From Linum tenue (lineage: Eukaryota; Streptophyta; Magnoliopsida; Malpighiales; Linaceae): 64,000 bases of DNA. The stretch covers positions 3,968,001 through 4,032,000 of the forward strand of contig CAMGYJ010000003.1 in the NCBI GenBank assembly GCA_946122785.1. The letters are read 5' to 3'. Position 1 is the stretch's first letter; each line of letters begins with the position of its first letter. Below the pieces are notes generated by a model that ran no database searches, had not been told where the DNA came from, and saw only the letters and a list, made by a program, of their open reading frames with translations. This document shows, one piece after another, positions 12,393 to 22,199 of the stretch. Position numbers and translations under genes: made by a program.

Positions 12393-12620
12393 GAACAATC
12401 CAAAAACTGCCTTAGAGCATAACGCTTCAAAGCAAGACGTAAAGGCTATAAACCGCTCCTAAGCGTTAGTAATAGTATGCAACCGCCTCAGGGCATAACG
12501 CTTCTAAGCAAAACATAGACTATAAACCGCTCCTAAGCGTTAGTAATAACATATACAGCCGCCACAGGCAAAATGCTTCAAAACGTTGCAATCTAAATAT
12601 ATGACCGCTCCAAAGCTGTC
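12393..12620. repeat. tandem repeats in the 3' region of the Tat-like element
   Basis: AACCGCTCCTAAGCGTTAGT occurs at 12451 and again at 12525, with partial copies around (CATAACGCTTC, ACCGCCTCAGG), giving a period of about 74 bases. Arrays of short tandem repeats between pol and the 3' LTR are known from Retand-type elements. Confidence 0.7.
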
Positions 12621-12936
12621 GGCCGCTTACGAATGATAGACAAAATTTAACCAAGCATGAATTCAACCAAGCACGAAGATAGGAAAAGAAGTAGGTAAAG
12701 AGGTAGGCATTCCACAAAGAGCATCCAAAAGAGACGCCCAAGAGTATTCACTGCCATGGCAGATTTAGTTTGCAAAAGGGGAAAAGGAAAGATAAAGGAG
12801 TTAAAACATAAAGCGGTTCAAATCAAACCTGTTGCTCATCCCCTTAGGCCTCAGCGGTCGCAGCGATCGTACTGGCAGCTGTGTTGGTAGGCGCCTCGGG
12901 AGTGGCAACGTATTCGGAGTTGACATCATCGTCACC

Positions 12937-14760
12937 CTAGAATTCGACCGCATCCCATATTGCGTTAGTGTCCCACGCGACATCAGGATACTCGCGGCGA
13001 AACCAATGGCGAATGGAAGCCACAGTATCGCGGAGCAATTTCTTGTACTTTGCGTCATCGGCGACCCTGTACGCATCCGAAGTCCAAAAAGTCTCCCTCG
13101 CCTCCTCGGCGGCTTTCATCATGTCAGCCTCCCGAGCGTCTTGCAACTCAGGCTTCTCCGTCCTCACTTTGGCCAGCTCCACTTGCAAGGCGCTCTCCCG
13201 GGCTATCGAGTCATTAACATCCTCTTCGGCCTTCCTCAGCGACTCCTTGCCTGACTCTATCTGAGAATCCTTGTCTTTTAGGATCAACGCCTGCTCCTTC
13301 AGGACCTCCTCACGCACCTCCGCCTTCGCTCCTTCGCGACCCTCCTTGAGCTGATCCTCCAGCTTAAGGACTTTGATGTTGACATCATTCAGATCGCTCT
13401 GCAGGCGGTCATTGTGCAACATCATCTGGTTCAACCCGAATTGGGTCTGCGAAAGAACAAGAGTTAGCGAAATGAAAAGGTGGAAAAGAGATAAAGACAA
13501 AGCGCACGAGCGCATACATCGAAGAAGAATTAAGAGGTAGCCGCTGCCAAGTGCTTGGTGTCCGAAGCCAAGACAGGTGTTCTCGCGACGTGAGTGTAGT
13601 CGTCGGGGGACAGCCAATCCCTCTGCGATCACGTGCATGGCACGCTTAGCAGCTACGGGATACAAGGAAGCTTGGGAGGAGAAGGAAACGGAGGTGTCAA
13701 AGGAGATCCTCTTCTGCCTCTTGGACGCAATGTATGGGTCGATAGGCGTGGCCGGTTTCTCCACAAGAACGCCCTTTAGCCGGGGCTCCCCAGCGGTCGA
13801 TCCCAGGTCCTTCGAGGTCGTTATGTCCAAGGACCGCTTGGTGGAATTCCTGGTGAGAGCGGGTTTCGACAACTTTAGAACCCTTGTGCAGCTGGCCACC
13901 AGCTGCTTTTGAGAGGGTGAAGCAGGCTTCGCAACAGGAACCGCTGAGCGAGCGGCGTTGGCAGGAAGAGGAGAAGCAGGGGCACTAGTTCCCAGCTTCG
14001 GCGGTCGGGCAGATGATGCGTAGCGGCGAGCACCTATGAAATGAATACATAATTAGAGAGCATGAGACATACATTCAACGCAAAGGGAAAGCAACAAACC
14101 ATGAAAGCGCTGAATAATCTCCAAGGCATTATCATCGCCCTTCAGAGGGAGGTTAATCTGAAAAGCACTCATAATCCGCTTTAAGAGCGGTTTGAAGGTC
14201 GTGAGGCCGTCAACGTCAGTATTCCAGTCCTTCTTGTCCCCAACGGCGAACCCCGTCGGCGGCTTAACTTCCCTGGAGTACCAGTTACCCTTGGGACGAG
14301 CGAAGAAATACTCTTTAAACCAGGGAGAGTCCAGCTTCGGCTCCCTTCACAAAACCCACCCTCGTCTCATCCGCCCCCCCTCGACCAGCTGACGTCCCCA
14401 CAACAAGTCCAAGATCAGGTTCTACTCCTAAAAGGTCACAGAAGGACCACCTAAGTATTCGCTACGAAGACCGCGCACAACGAAATCTAATTCTGGAAGC
14501 CTAACCTAAAACCACATAAAGAGAAGGGAAAGAAGCTAAATACCTGTCACAGGCTGCTTGCTTCCGGAAGGCGGTCTACCTGAGCCTCCGCCAGACTTAG
14601 AAGAGGAGCGAGGAGCGCTAACGCCAGCGCTGGAGGTTTTGGCGTCTCCGGAGGCAGTGGCGGCGGCGCCACCGCTGGAGGCCGTGACGATGGCGATGTC
14701 GCTGGAAAGGTTCTGATTCTGGATATCGGATTGGGTGGTACTCTGAGACTCGATCGCCAT
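12937..14760 (-). CDS. antisense, intron-containing ORF of the Tat-like element (Transposase_28-like)
   Basis: Read on the minus strand, exon 1 is 14760-14544 (MAIESQSTTQSD...). A second exon ending at 14100 contains WFKEYFFARPKGNWYSREV and WNTDVDGLTTFKP. A third starts near 14033 and reaches a stop at 12937 through a long coiled-coil-like Lys/Glu/Leu region (LKLEDQLKEGREG), ending in FRREYPDVAWDTNAIW. A probable in-frame intron lies near 13519-13451. The middle part resembles the 'putative gypsy type transposon' domain (Pfam Transposase_28) that is found in antisense ORFs of Tat elements. The second Tat element carries a matching gene at 33075. The function is unknown. I cannot show every splice site, and exon 2 may contain lesions near 14340. 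Confidence 0.65.
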
Positions 14761-14963
14761 TTGGTGCTTTCGTCTTATTTTTGCTCGTTTCTGGGCTCGT
14801 CGGAGTTTGGCAAGGAAATCTGCTCGCGCCGGCGACAGAGAAGAGTTGTTTCGCAAATAAGAAGAAAGGGAGAATCGAGAGCAACGAGCAATTTTGGCTA
14901 GAAACAGGAGATAAGCAGTGAGTAGTGATGGTAGAGGAAGAATGAAGAAAATGGGAAGGAGCA

Positions 14964-14972
14964 TGTATACAT
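14964..14972 (-). promoter_or_regulatory. possible TATA box of the antisense ORF
   Basis: TATGTATAC on the minus strand lies about 205 bases upstream of the antisense ATG at 14760. It would let the antisense gene be transcribed independently of the LTR. The call rests on sequence match and position only. Confidence 0.35.
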
Positions 14973-15284
14973 AGGGAGAATGGGGGCAGCGAAGCGATGG
15001 TTGAGTGACCGAGACAAACCCTAGTCTCGGAAATTCAAAAATGCGGGCAGATGATTGGACGTGGGAGTTGTCCGTGTCAGAGTCCAACTCCCAAGAACTT
15101 ACATGCGGAAGGGCATGCGAGCGGTGCAACGGGTCACAGAAGTTGAATCGGCAAAAGTAATCTGAAGCGAACCGCGTTAAGCGCAGGCGGGATGACGGTA
15201 ACCTAGAAGACACACAATGCGAACACGAGGCTCACAAAGTGTGTATCGGATTATGGAAGCGAGCCATGTGATACAGCTCGCAAA

Positions 15285-15605
15285 CAAAAAAGGGGGTGGA
15301 CAGCGCAAGCCTTCAGCTGCACAACGCACAACATATCACACATGGTAAAAGGGGGGGGGGGGGGGGTGGACCGCAGTCACTCATAATCATCATCTGACCA
15401 AGAATGGAGATCAGACATGGTCTAAAAAGGGGGTGGACAGCGCAATCGCTCATAATCATCATCCGACCAAGAAGTATGAAAATAGGAGTGGCCGTGGCTG
15501 ACCGCACCAGGGTATTCGTGAACTATAAGAGGGTGGACAGCGTAAGCATTCGGCAGCACGGCGCATAATATATCGCACATAGTAAAAGGGGGTTGACAGC
15601 GCAAG
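15285..15605 (+). repeat. repeated polypurine-tract-like array before the 3' LTR
   Basis: AAAAGGGGG(T)GGACAGCGCAA-type blocks occur near 15290, 15345 (with a run of about sixteen G), 15424, 15530 and 15587. Between them the segments CTCATAATCATCATC.GACCAAGAA and CACAACATATC.CACAT.GTAAAA repeat. A purine run followed by TG or TTG is the form of a polypurine tract joined to an LTR start, so this looks like several duplicated PPT/LTR-start units. Confidence 0.6.
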
Positions 15606-16330
15606 CGCTCGCTTGAACCGAATAGCGAGGGAAGATCCAAATCAAGAATTGAGGAAATTAAAGGGAATGTCGGGTGGTCCCGTGAAGAAGAATTACCTGG
15701 GGTTGCTAGAAAACCCACGTCTCTGTGGCGGCCAGGGGCAACAGGTACGTAGCGGTTACAAAGAGGACCACTCAACTATTAATGGCAAAATCAGTAGCCG
15801 CCAAAATCAGCAGCTTTTCACGACTAAAGGGAAATTGTTGGGCCCATAGTTGAGCAGTGTTGGGCTTGAAGCCCATAGAAGGTTGATTAGGCAGGGCCTG
15901 ACAAGGGGGAGTTAAAGCGAGGCCCAGCAAGGGGCCCAGGGAAGGAGCGGACATAGGGAAAAGAGAACGGCAGGCGGCCGCTCTATGATGGGACAAGGAG
16001 TAGGCCGCCTGACACAAAGAGCCGTTGTTGACAGAGGAAGGAGATCTTCCTAGGATACTTGCCTCGAATACTGCATGACTGGCCATTAATTGCCCGCCGT
16101 AGGCGGTCTAGATAAAGCATGGACTGGTCTAGTGCTCAAAACCCAGGCTAACCCACTATAAATACATTCATATCTGCATTGATGGTAACTCAACTACTCT
16201 CTCTCTCTAAACATAAACATAAACAAAAACTCTTATTCTATCTCTAACTTTATCATCGGAGGGTGTCCTAGGCGACCGCCCACGGACCCTTGTTTTGCAG
16301 GAGTTTGGAGTACACCCACCATCTGGAACA
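15593..16330 (+). mobile_element. putative 3' LTR of the Tat-like element
   Basis: It follows the last purine run and contains CTATAAATAC at 16155, then a C/T-rich leader and ATCGGAGGGTGTCC...CGCCCACGG...TTGTTTTGCAG, the GGAGGGT/TTTGCAG block typical of the R-U5 part of Tat LTRs. Neither end can be fixed, because there is no second LTR in the window. Confidence 0.5.
16155..16164 (+). promoter_or_regulatory. TATA box of the LTR promoter
   Basis: CTATAAATAC sits about 100 bases before the GGAGGGTGTCC U5 block, as expected for an LTR promoter. Confidence 0.6.
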
Positions 16331-16679
16331 GACGTCTTGCTCGTTCTTCACAAACCGCCTGAAACATTCCAGGCTCAAACAGTACCCTTCAACCATACTA
16401 CGCCCAAGTTAAAAAAAAACCCACCATTTCAGAATCGTTCAAGCTCATACATAACCATTTTTATCAAAAACCCAGATGTGTTAGTTATCCTAATAACTAT
16501 AGACCATACAATTCATTTTTGTTTTTAGTTTAACCTTTCCTTGTTGTCCGAGCAGAGGATAAAGGTCGGAGGACCTAATTGTAAATTTGTATAGTTAAAT
16601 GTCTGAGGACCTAATATATGAGATACGGTGTAACTTTTCATGTTCGATAGACGACTTTTCTTCTCTTATGAATTCGCAG

Positions 16680-17347
16680 TAGGGGTGGGCAACGGGACGG
16701 GACGGGATACCCGTCCCGTTTTAAACGGGTATCCAGTCCCATTTGGAGATCAAAGTCCATCTCATATCCCAAACCCATATGGGAAACGGGTACCCATTAC
16801 CCGTACGGGACGGATAACGGGTACCCATACTACCCATAAATACCCAAAGTTTAAACCACTAAAATTTCAACAAAAGTTTAAACTTAACTTGTATTTGCTT
16901 AACAATCACAAGACACAAAATACATCCCAATCACAAATACTTGGTTTGCAAATTACACATTCATGAACAATCACAACACATAGAAATAAATCATTCCAAG
17001 TATCAAATTATAAAAAAAAAAAAATTCATCAAACATGTCAGTGAAAGAGTGAAAGGGTAAGGGCCCAAATGGAATTGAAATTGAAAGGGTAAGGGCCGAA
17101 ATGGCCAATGGGTTTTGAATTGGGTTGGTCTGAATTAAATTTCTGCATTTGTATTGAATGTGTATAACGGGTACCCATATTACCCAAACGGGTATTCGCG
17201 GGTAACCCGCGGGTATCCATATTAGGAATGTTCAATCCCAAGTCCCATCCGTTTATAATATTATGGGTAATATGGGTACCCATAACCCTTAAAAAACGGG
17301 ACGGGTACGGGTATACCCAAATACCCGTTTCCCATTGCCCACCCCTA
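16680..17347. mobile_element. hAT-type MITE with 8-bp target duplication
   Basis: The ends TAGGGGTGGGCAACGGG and CCCATTGCCCACCCCTA are inverted repeats. The element is flanked by the direct repeat ATTCGCAG at 16672-16679 and 17348-17355. An 8-bp duplication is the mark of hAT insertion. The inside is filled with variants of ACGGGTACCC and has no coding capacity. Length is 668 bp. Confidence 0.9.
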
Positions 17348-17355
17348 ATTCGCAG

Positions 17356-18004
17356 GCTAACATCCCTGATCATACTAAGTCACTTTAGGATGAACCTTAC
17401 CTACCTACATTTGTCCCACCCCAAAAGCCTACCAAAAACAGTAAAGTAGAGATCAGAGCCCAGCAAGGCAGCAACTATAAATCAATCTAAGAAATAAAAG
17501 AAAAAACAAAACAAAATTCACCCGACCCTTCTTCCCTGTAACCGGAGGCGCTCGCCGACGACGATTTTTGTTCCTCCTCCTGTCGCCCACTGCTTCTTCT
17601 CTCCTCACACAAAACCAAACAAAAAACAAGGAAAAATTAGAATCCCTTCTTTGGACTCGAAAATCAAAAAAAAAATACCGAAATGAAAAACAGAATCTTA
17701 CCTAGATCTAGTCGTCCTCGGCGAAGCAACCCTCCATCGCCGGTGGTTACTTCCTTTGATGCTTTGCGACATCCAGATCCAAACCCAGAAAATCAAATCA
17801 AAAGCGGTTAGAACCCTTAAACTACCAAAAATCAATAAATAAAACAAATAAATGAACATGCAAAAATTAAAGTCATCACTAACCATCGTCCTGAATTCGC
17901 AAGAACGTCGTCGCCAGTGGTGTATTCATCCAGTCGCCGCCGTCAAAGGTCCCCTTCACCTTTCTCGTCGTTGCCGGATATAATAAAAGGAAGAGGCTAG
18001 ATCG

Positions 18005-18048
<44 letters not shown>

Positions 18049-18343
18049 GAGTGTTTGGTTACATTGGGGACAAGATGGAGAAGAAGGGTTTCTTTTCTTT
18101 TGGGTCATTTCCGTGCGAAGAGAAAGAACGAGAAAGGTAGAGCAGAGAGGAAGGATCGAGAGAAGTTGAGAGAGGGGAAGAACAGAGCGGCGGCCGTTAG
18201 TTTGGTTTTAGGGTTAGGGTTGCACTTTCGTCTCAAAAGAAGTTTAAATACTTGCGCGAAAATGACTAAATTGCCCCTAGGGTTTCCTTATATTTATGCG
18301 TCCATGCCCCGTGTTTGTCTGCAATTACTGTCCTGCCCCTCTT
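17356..18343. other. intergenic region with a GA microsatellite
   Basis: I see no gene. A (GA)n microsatellite lies at 18009-18050. The segment 17520-18230 has C/T-rich leader-like stretches and short frames but nothing recognisable. Confidence 0.4.
18009..18050. repeat. (GA)n microsatellite
   Basis: About twenty GA units with one interruption (GATAGAGAGAG). Confidence 0.95.
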
Positions 18344-19050
18344 CAGTGGCGGACCCAGGATTGTCGGAGAGGTGTGTCGCCGATAAAATAAAATAAAAAT
18401 TAAATTAAATTAAAAAATTAAGTAGAAATTAAAAAAAATTAATTCATAAAGTTCACAATGTCATGTTTACAACGAATCACGATGACTTTTCATCTGCTGA
18501 ATGTCTCTAAAATACATTAATCATTTATACTGCAAAGAAAATCTTTTTCAATATACACAACTAAACAATCATTCATAAATTAGTCACTCAACCGATTTCG
18601 AAGATCATTCTTAATTATCTTCATAGCTAAAAATGTTTTTTCGCAGCTTGTCGTTGCAACAGGTAATGATGGGGAGTTAGTGGGCGCCTGGGCTATTGGC
18701 CATTAGGCCTGTGGGTTTTTTTCCCCTCTTTTAATTATAGGCCGAGGCCCAACACACATCACGCATGTATATTGTATGGGCTGAGAGTTTGATTTTTTTT
18801 AATAGGAATTGATAGGATTATGATTTATGAGTTATTTTAAACAAAATTAAAAAGGATTATGATTAAGATTGATTTATTCAGATAATAAATTCTTCGAGTA
18901 TAATGAAGGTGTGCCGGCTATAATTATTGAAGGTGTGTCGGGTATCTCGAAATAAAAAAATTTGTACCAAAAATATGTAGGTCCTTCAAAAAATTCTCGA
19001 GCGAGGGTGTGTCGGACGACACACCCTCCCTTGCCTTAGGTCCGCCACTG
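18344..19050. mobile_element. terminal-inverted-repeat element, CAGTGGCGGACC type
   Basis: The left end CAGTGGCGGACC and right end GGTCCGCCACTG are perfect inverted repeats of 12 bases. CCCTCTT is duplicated at 18337-18343 and 19051-19057, giving a 7-bp target duplication. Length is 707 bp, with no transposase. The superfamily is unclear: the duplication is one base short of the hAT norm. The remnant at 48.7-49.2 kb has related ends. Confidence 0.85.
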
Positions 19051-19386
19051 CCCTCTTGTGTCTGTAAAGAATGAAAAACGGAAGAGGGTTTGGGTTTGGG
19101 TTACGAAACCGTTACTCCTGGCAATTGGGCATCGACTCACATAGATTATTGAGCTTTCATGTTTTGAAGAGCCCATAATATTACTTGAGCCCAACAAGAG
19201 GCCCAGCCCATCAGACATGTATGTCCTCCTTAAACCCTAGCTCCCATCGCTTACTGCCTCCCATTAAGGCCATCGCAACTCGCAAGGCGCCGGTTGTGTC
19301 CTCACTCCTCACCTACTGCCTTCCATTTCCCAACACCACAAGGCCATCGCAAACCCTACATTTCTCATTCTTCCGGGAAAGAAAAC

Positions 19387-20187
19387 ATGGCTGGTGACAA
19401 GCGCGAGGTAAGAATTCAGGTGATCGGTTTGTCCGTGCTTTTCCAACAAATGGCACCTGCAAAAGACTCGAGAACCGGTTTGAGGCTTATGAGAAGGCAA
19501 GGAACATGCTAGCTGAGCTAGTAATTTGTGCTGTAGTTTTTCTTGGTTTCTTTGTTTTTTTTTTTTGTATGGGTTTGTAACATACATGAATGTTTCTGTG
19601 ATAGCTTGATAAACAAAAAGAGGATGGCAAGCTGACCAACAGAATTCAGCTGTCGATGGAGAACCAGCAGATCGAAGAGCTCAAAGAATATCTCAAGTGC
19701 GGGCCTGAGCTGAGGACTGACTTGGCTACCTACAAGGATTAGCAATCGGCATTCATTGCTCGAGAGATTGTTGGCATTGTCTCAAATGCAAGCACTCTAC
19801 CTACTCGACTGTGGAATGAAATTGCAATCGCGTCATGGGGTAAGTACTGTGAATTATCTTTCTTTGCAACTATTTGAATTATCCTATTCGAAAACAACTA
19901 ATTTGTTATATATGGTTTCCACTACAGGTCACCCCTTGGGCCTATGGGGTTGCGGTCCTTTTGGTTGCTTAGTGGGTTGTCGGGGCCGGGATGGACGATT
20001 TGGATCCCACCAATGAGATCGTTGAGGCACTAGTACCGGGGACCTTCGTGGTTCCGACTCTCGGATCTGTCGGGGTTGCAGCAGCCCGCCCATTTACATT
20101 GCCTAATAAGGGCATCTTTGTTGCACCAAACGTTGGAGGTGAGGCTGCCAACCCTGTAGGTGCCGAAGCTGATTTCTTTGACCTTTA
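19387..20187 (+). pseudogene. broken unrecognised plant gene with coiled coil and one hydrophobic segment
   Basis: A multi-exon reading can be followed by splice sites. It runs MAGDKRE at 19387, then (after a one-base shift) ENRFEAYEKARNMLAEL to a GT at about 19520. Exon 19603-19837 is LDKQKEDGKLTNRIQLSMEN...LATYKD, stop (TAG, 19740), QSAFIAREIVG...LWNEIAIASWG. Exon 19929-20188 is VTPWAYGVAVLLVA, stop (TAG, about 19970), WVVGAGMDDLDP...EADFFDL. The protein would have an N-terminal coiled coil, one possible membrane segment (GVAVLLVA.WVVGAG) and a Gly/Val/Pro-rich tail. I do not recognise the family. Two in-frame stops and a frameshift make it a pseudogene. The upstream CCCTAG-rich leader suggests a decayed whole gene with its introns, not a retrocopy. 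Confidence 0.65.
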
Positions 20188-20702
20188 GGCTGTCCACAGC
20201 AAGAAGGGAAAAAGAGGATAAAAGGGGAAAAAAAGGAGAAGATGGCTCACAATAGGGGTGAGTATTATGGAAAAAAAGGATAAAAGGGAAAGAAGGGGAG
20301 GGTTTCTCCTGCGCTAGAGGTTAAAAGAAGGAGGGGAAGTGGGTCCAGGTGGGTGGGAGGAGGAAGGGAAGGGGGACCATGTGGGTGAGTTTTTTTTTAA
20401 AAAAAATTGTTTTATGGTTTTCTTATTGGATTTTAGTGATAAAATTTTTTATGTCCAAATTAATAAAAATTATATCGAAATGTTTGTCATAATTAATTAA
20501 TACTACCTATATAAAAATAATGAATAAATTATCAAAATAAAGTTACCATATCAACTCTAGATTGATTTTGAAAAAAAAAAACTTCTCCCCAATACCTTTT
20601 TTTCCCTTCCACCTATTGTGGCCATTATCTTTCCCCTCATCCTTTTTTCCCACTTTTCCTATCTTTTTTTCCCTTTTTTCCCTTCCACCATTGTGGATAG
20701 TC
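20188..20702. mobile_element. PIF/Harbinger (Tourist-like) MITE
   Basis: The left end GGCTGTCCACAGC and right end (read inwards) GACTATCCACAATGG are inverted repeats, continuing into A/G-rich arms with repeated GGGAAAAAAGG blocks. TTA is duplicated at 20185-20187 and 20703-20705, the PIF/Harbinger target. It sits immediately after the terminal TAG of the preceding pseudogene. Confidence 0.8.
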
Positions 20703-21002
20703 TTAGTTTCCCATTGATGAAGTAGGAGTTGGGTAGTTTCTCTAGTTGTGAGTAGATATAGTTGTGAACAAAGACTAGATATGAACTTGTTGAACCTTTG
20801 GTCGTTGTTTTGTAGCTATTGTGATGGTGCCACTGATTTGTTGTGTGGCTATGTGGCACCACTTTATGTTATATATAGCCTTCCTGTCGGTTGGAATTTT
20901 GTCTAGTTATTGAGGATTTTTCCAATAATAGCACCTTTTAAATTTTTTGTTACAAAAATAGCACCCAACCGAAAATATTTATAAAAATAGCACCTTTTAA
21001 AT

Positions 21003-21185
21003 CAAACCGCACCTTAGGGGTGCGGTCCAATCCACGTCAGCAAACGAACAGCATCATCCGCGCCATGGATCGGGGACCGCAGCTGCAAGGTGCGGTCAGC
21101 GCCTCGGGAATCACAGAGCGCATCGTAACGGAGCGGTTTTGGCAAGGGGGAAATTACCAGACCGCCCCTGAAGGGTGCGGTCTGA
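21003..21185. repeat. left palindrome array ACCGCACC...GGTGCGGT
   Basis: Imperfect palindromes made of ACCGCACC and GGTGCGGT half-sites occur at about 21006-21029, 21075-21098 and 21159-21182, ending about 10 bases before the TATA box at 21190. Related palindromes form the right array of the same element. Confidence 0.8.
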
Positions 21186-21189
21186 AAAG

Positions 21190-21197
21190 TATAAATA
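21190..21197 (+). promoter_or_regulatory. TATA box of the PMD gene
   Basis: TATAAATA followed by a C-rich leader, 267 bases before the ATG at 21457 and directly downstream of the palindrome array. Confidence 0.65.
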
Positions 21198-22135
21198 CCC
21201 CTCCCCTTCCCCTCTCATTTCTTCACACCACAACCCATTCTTCCTTCTCTCTCTAGAATTATCTCTCTAAACCCTCCCCTCCCAAAAGCCTATGATATAG
21301 TGGTCTGTTGGTTGCGGCTAAGTCTCATCTGCCATCAGAAAACATTTCTTTGGTTTTTTCCTCAAAACTCGCCGAGCCGAATCTCTGTCCGAATTTTGGT
21401 TTTTTCCTCAAAACCCCCCGAGCCGAGCCGAATCTCTGTCCGAATTTCCCGAAAAAATGAGCGAGTGGTGGAAAGGAGAGGGAGTTTATGTTGATGAATT
21501 TCTAGCGGTACGTACTCATTATTATGGTTTAATTTTTGTTGTTGTTATAAGCTTTTTAATTAATCTATGTACTAACCTCGTTGTTATTTTCTCGTAGGTT
21601 GGGGACGACGTGGATATATACAACCAACGGTATTATCTCAAGCAAGGACCGTTGGATCCAACCGACTTGTACGACCAACCCAACCATCGGTCAAGGGATG
21701 TTTGGAACGATCACCCGGTACATATAATTCTTCATCATTTGTCTTTCTTTTATTTTGCTAATGTATTTAGTGGAATATAAATAAATTTATGTTGAATTTT
21801 TAATCGTGTTGGTTGTTTTCAATAATTTAATCGAATACATAGCGCCACTTGCTTCGACTCTTTATAAACAGATGCACGTCTAAGGAAATGGGGATTTAAG
21901 CGATTATCATATCCTCCCATTCCCTGGGAAAATCGGGTATTAAGAGATCCTCGGATCCCCCCTTTTTCTGTCAAAAATACTGTGTTTCTTAGAAGATGTA
22001 TACCTCTTCTAAGAGTCTAACGAGTGTTGCTCTGTATTCGATTAAACTATTTAAAACAACCAATACAATTAAATTATTTACCAAACAACCAATACGATTT
22101 ATTTTTATGTGTACAAAATGAATTTTATTAATTTC

Positions 22136-22160
22136 AAATCTATATCTATATCTATATCTA

Positions 22161-22199
<39 letters not shown>

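Larger units (their letters stand above)
7043..16330 (+). mobile_element. decayed Ty3/gypsy Tat-lineage retrotransposon, 5' truncated
   Basis: In order: gag, zinc finger, protease, reverse transcriptase, RNase H, a second archaeal-type RNase H, integrase, a repeated 3' region, an antisense ORF, a polypurine-like array and one LTR. The dual RNase H and the antisense ORF between integrase and the 3' LTR are known marks of the Tat/Retand/Ogre group of plant Ty3/gypsy elements. No 5' LTR or primer-binding site is visible, so the left end is truncated or rearranged. Several frameshifts and a nonsense codon make it inactive. The right border is uncertain because there is no second LTR to compare. 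Confidence 0.85.

Noticed and set aside
12832..13254. 140-codon plus-strand frame opposite the Tat antisense ORF
   Set aside because: The minus strand carries the spliced, coiled-coil reading shared in layout with the second element. This is its shadow.
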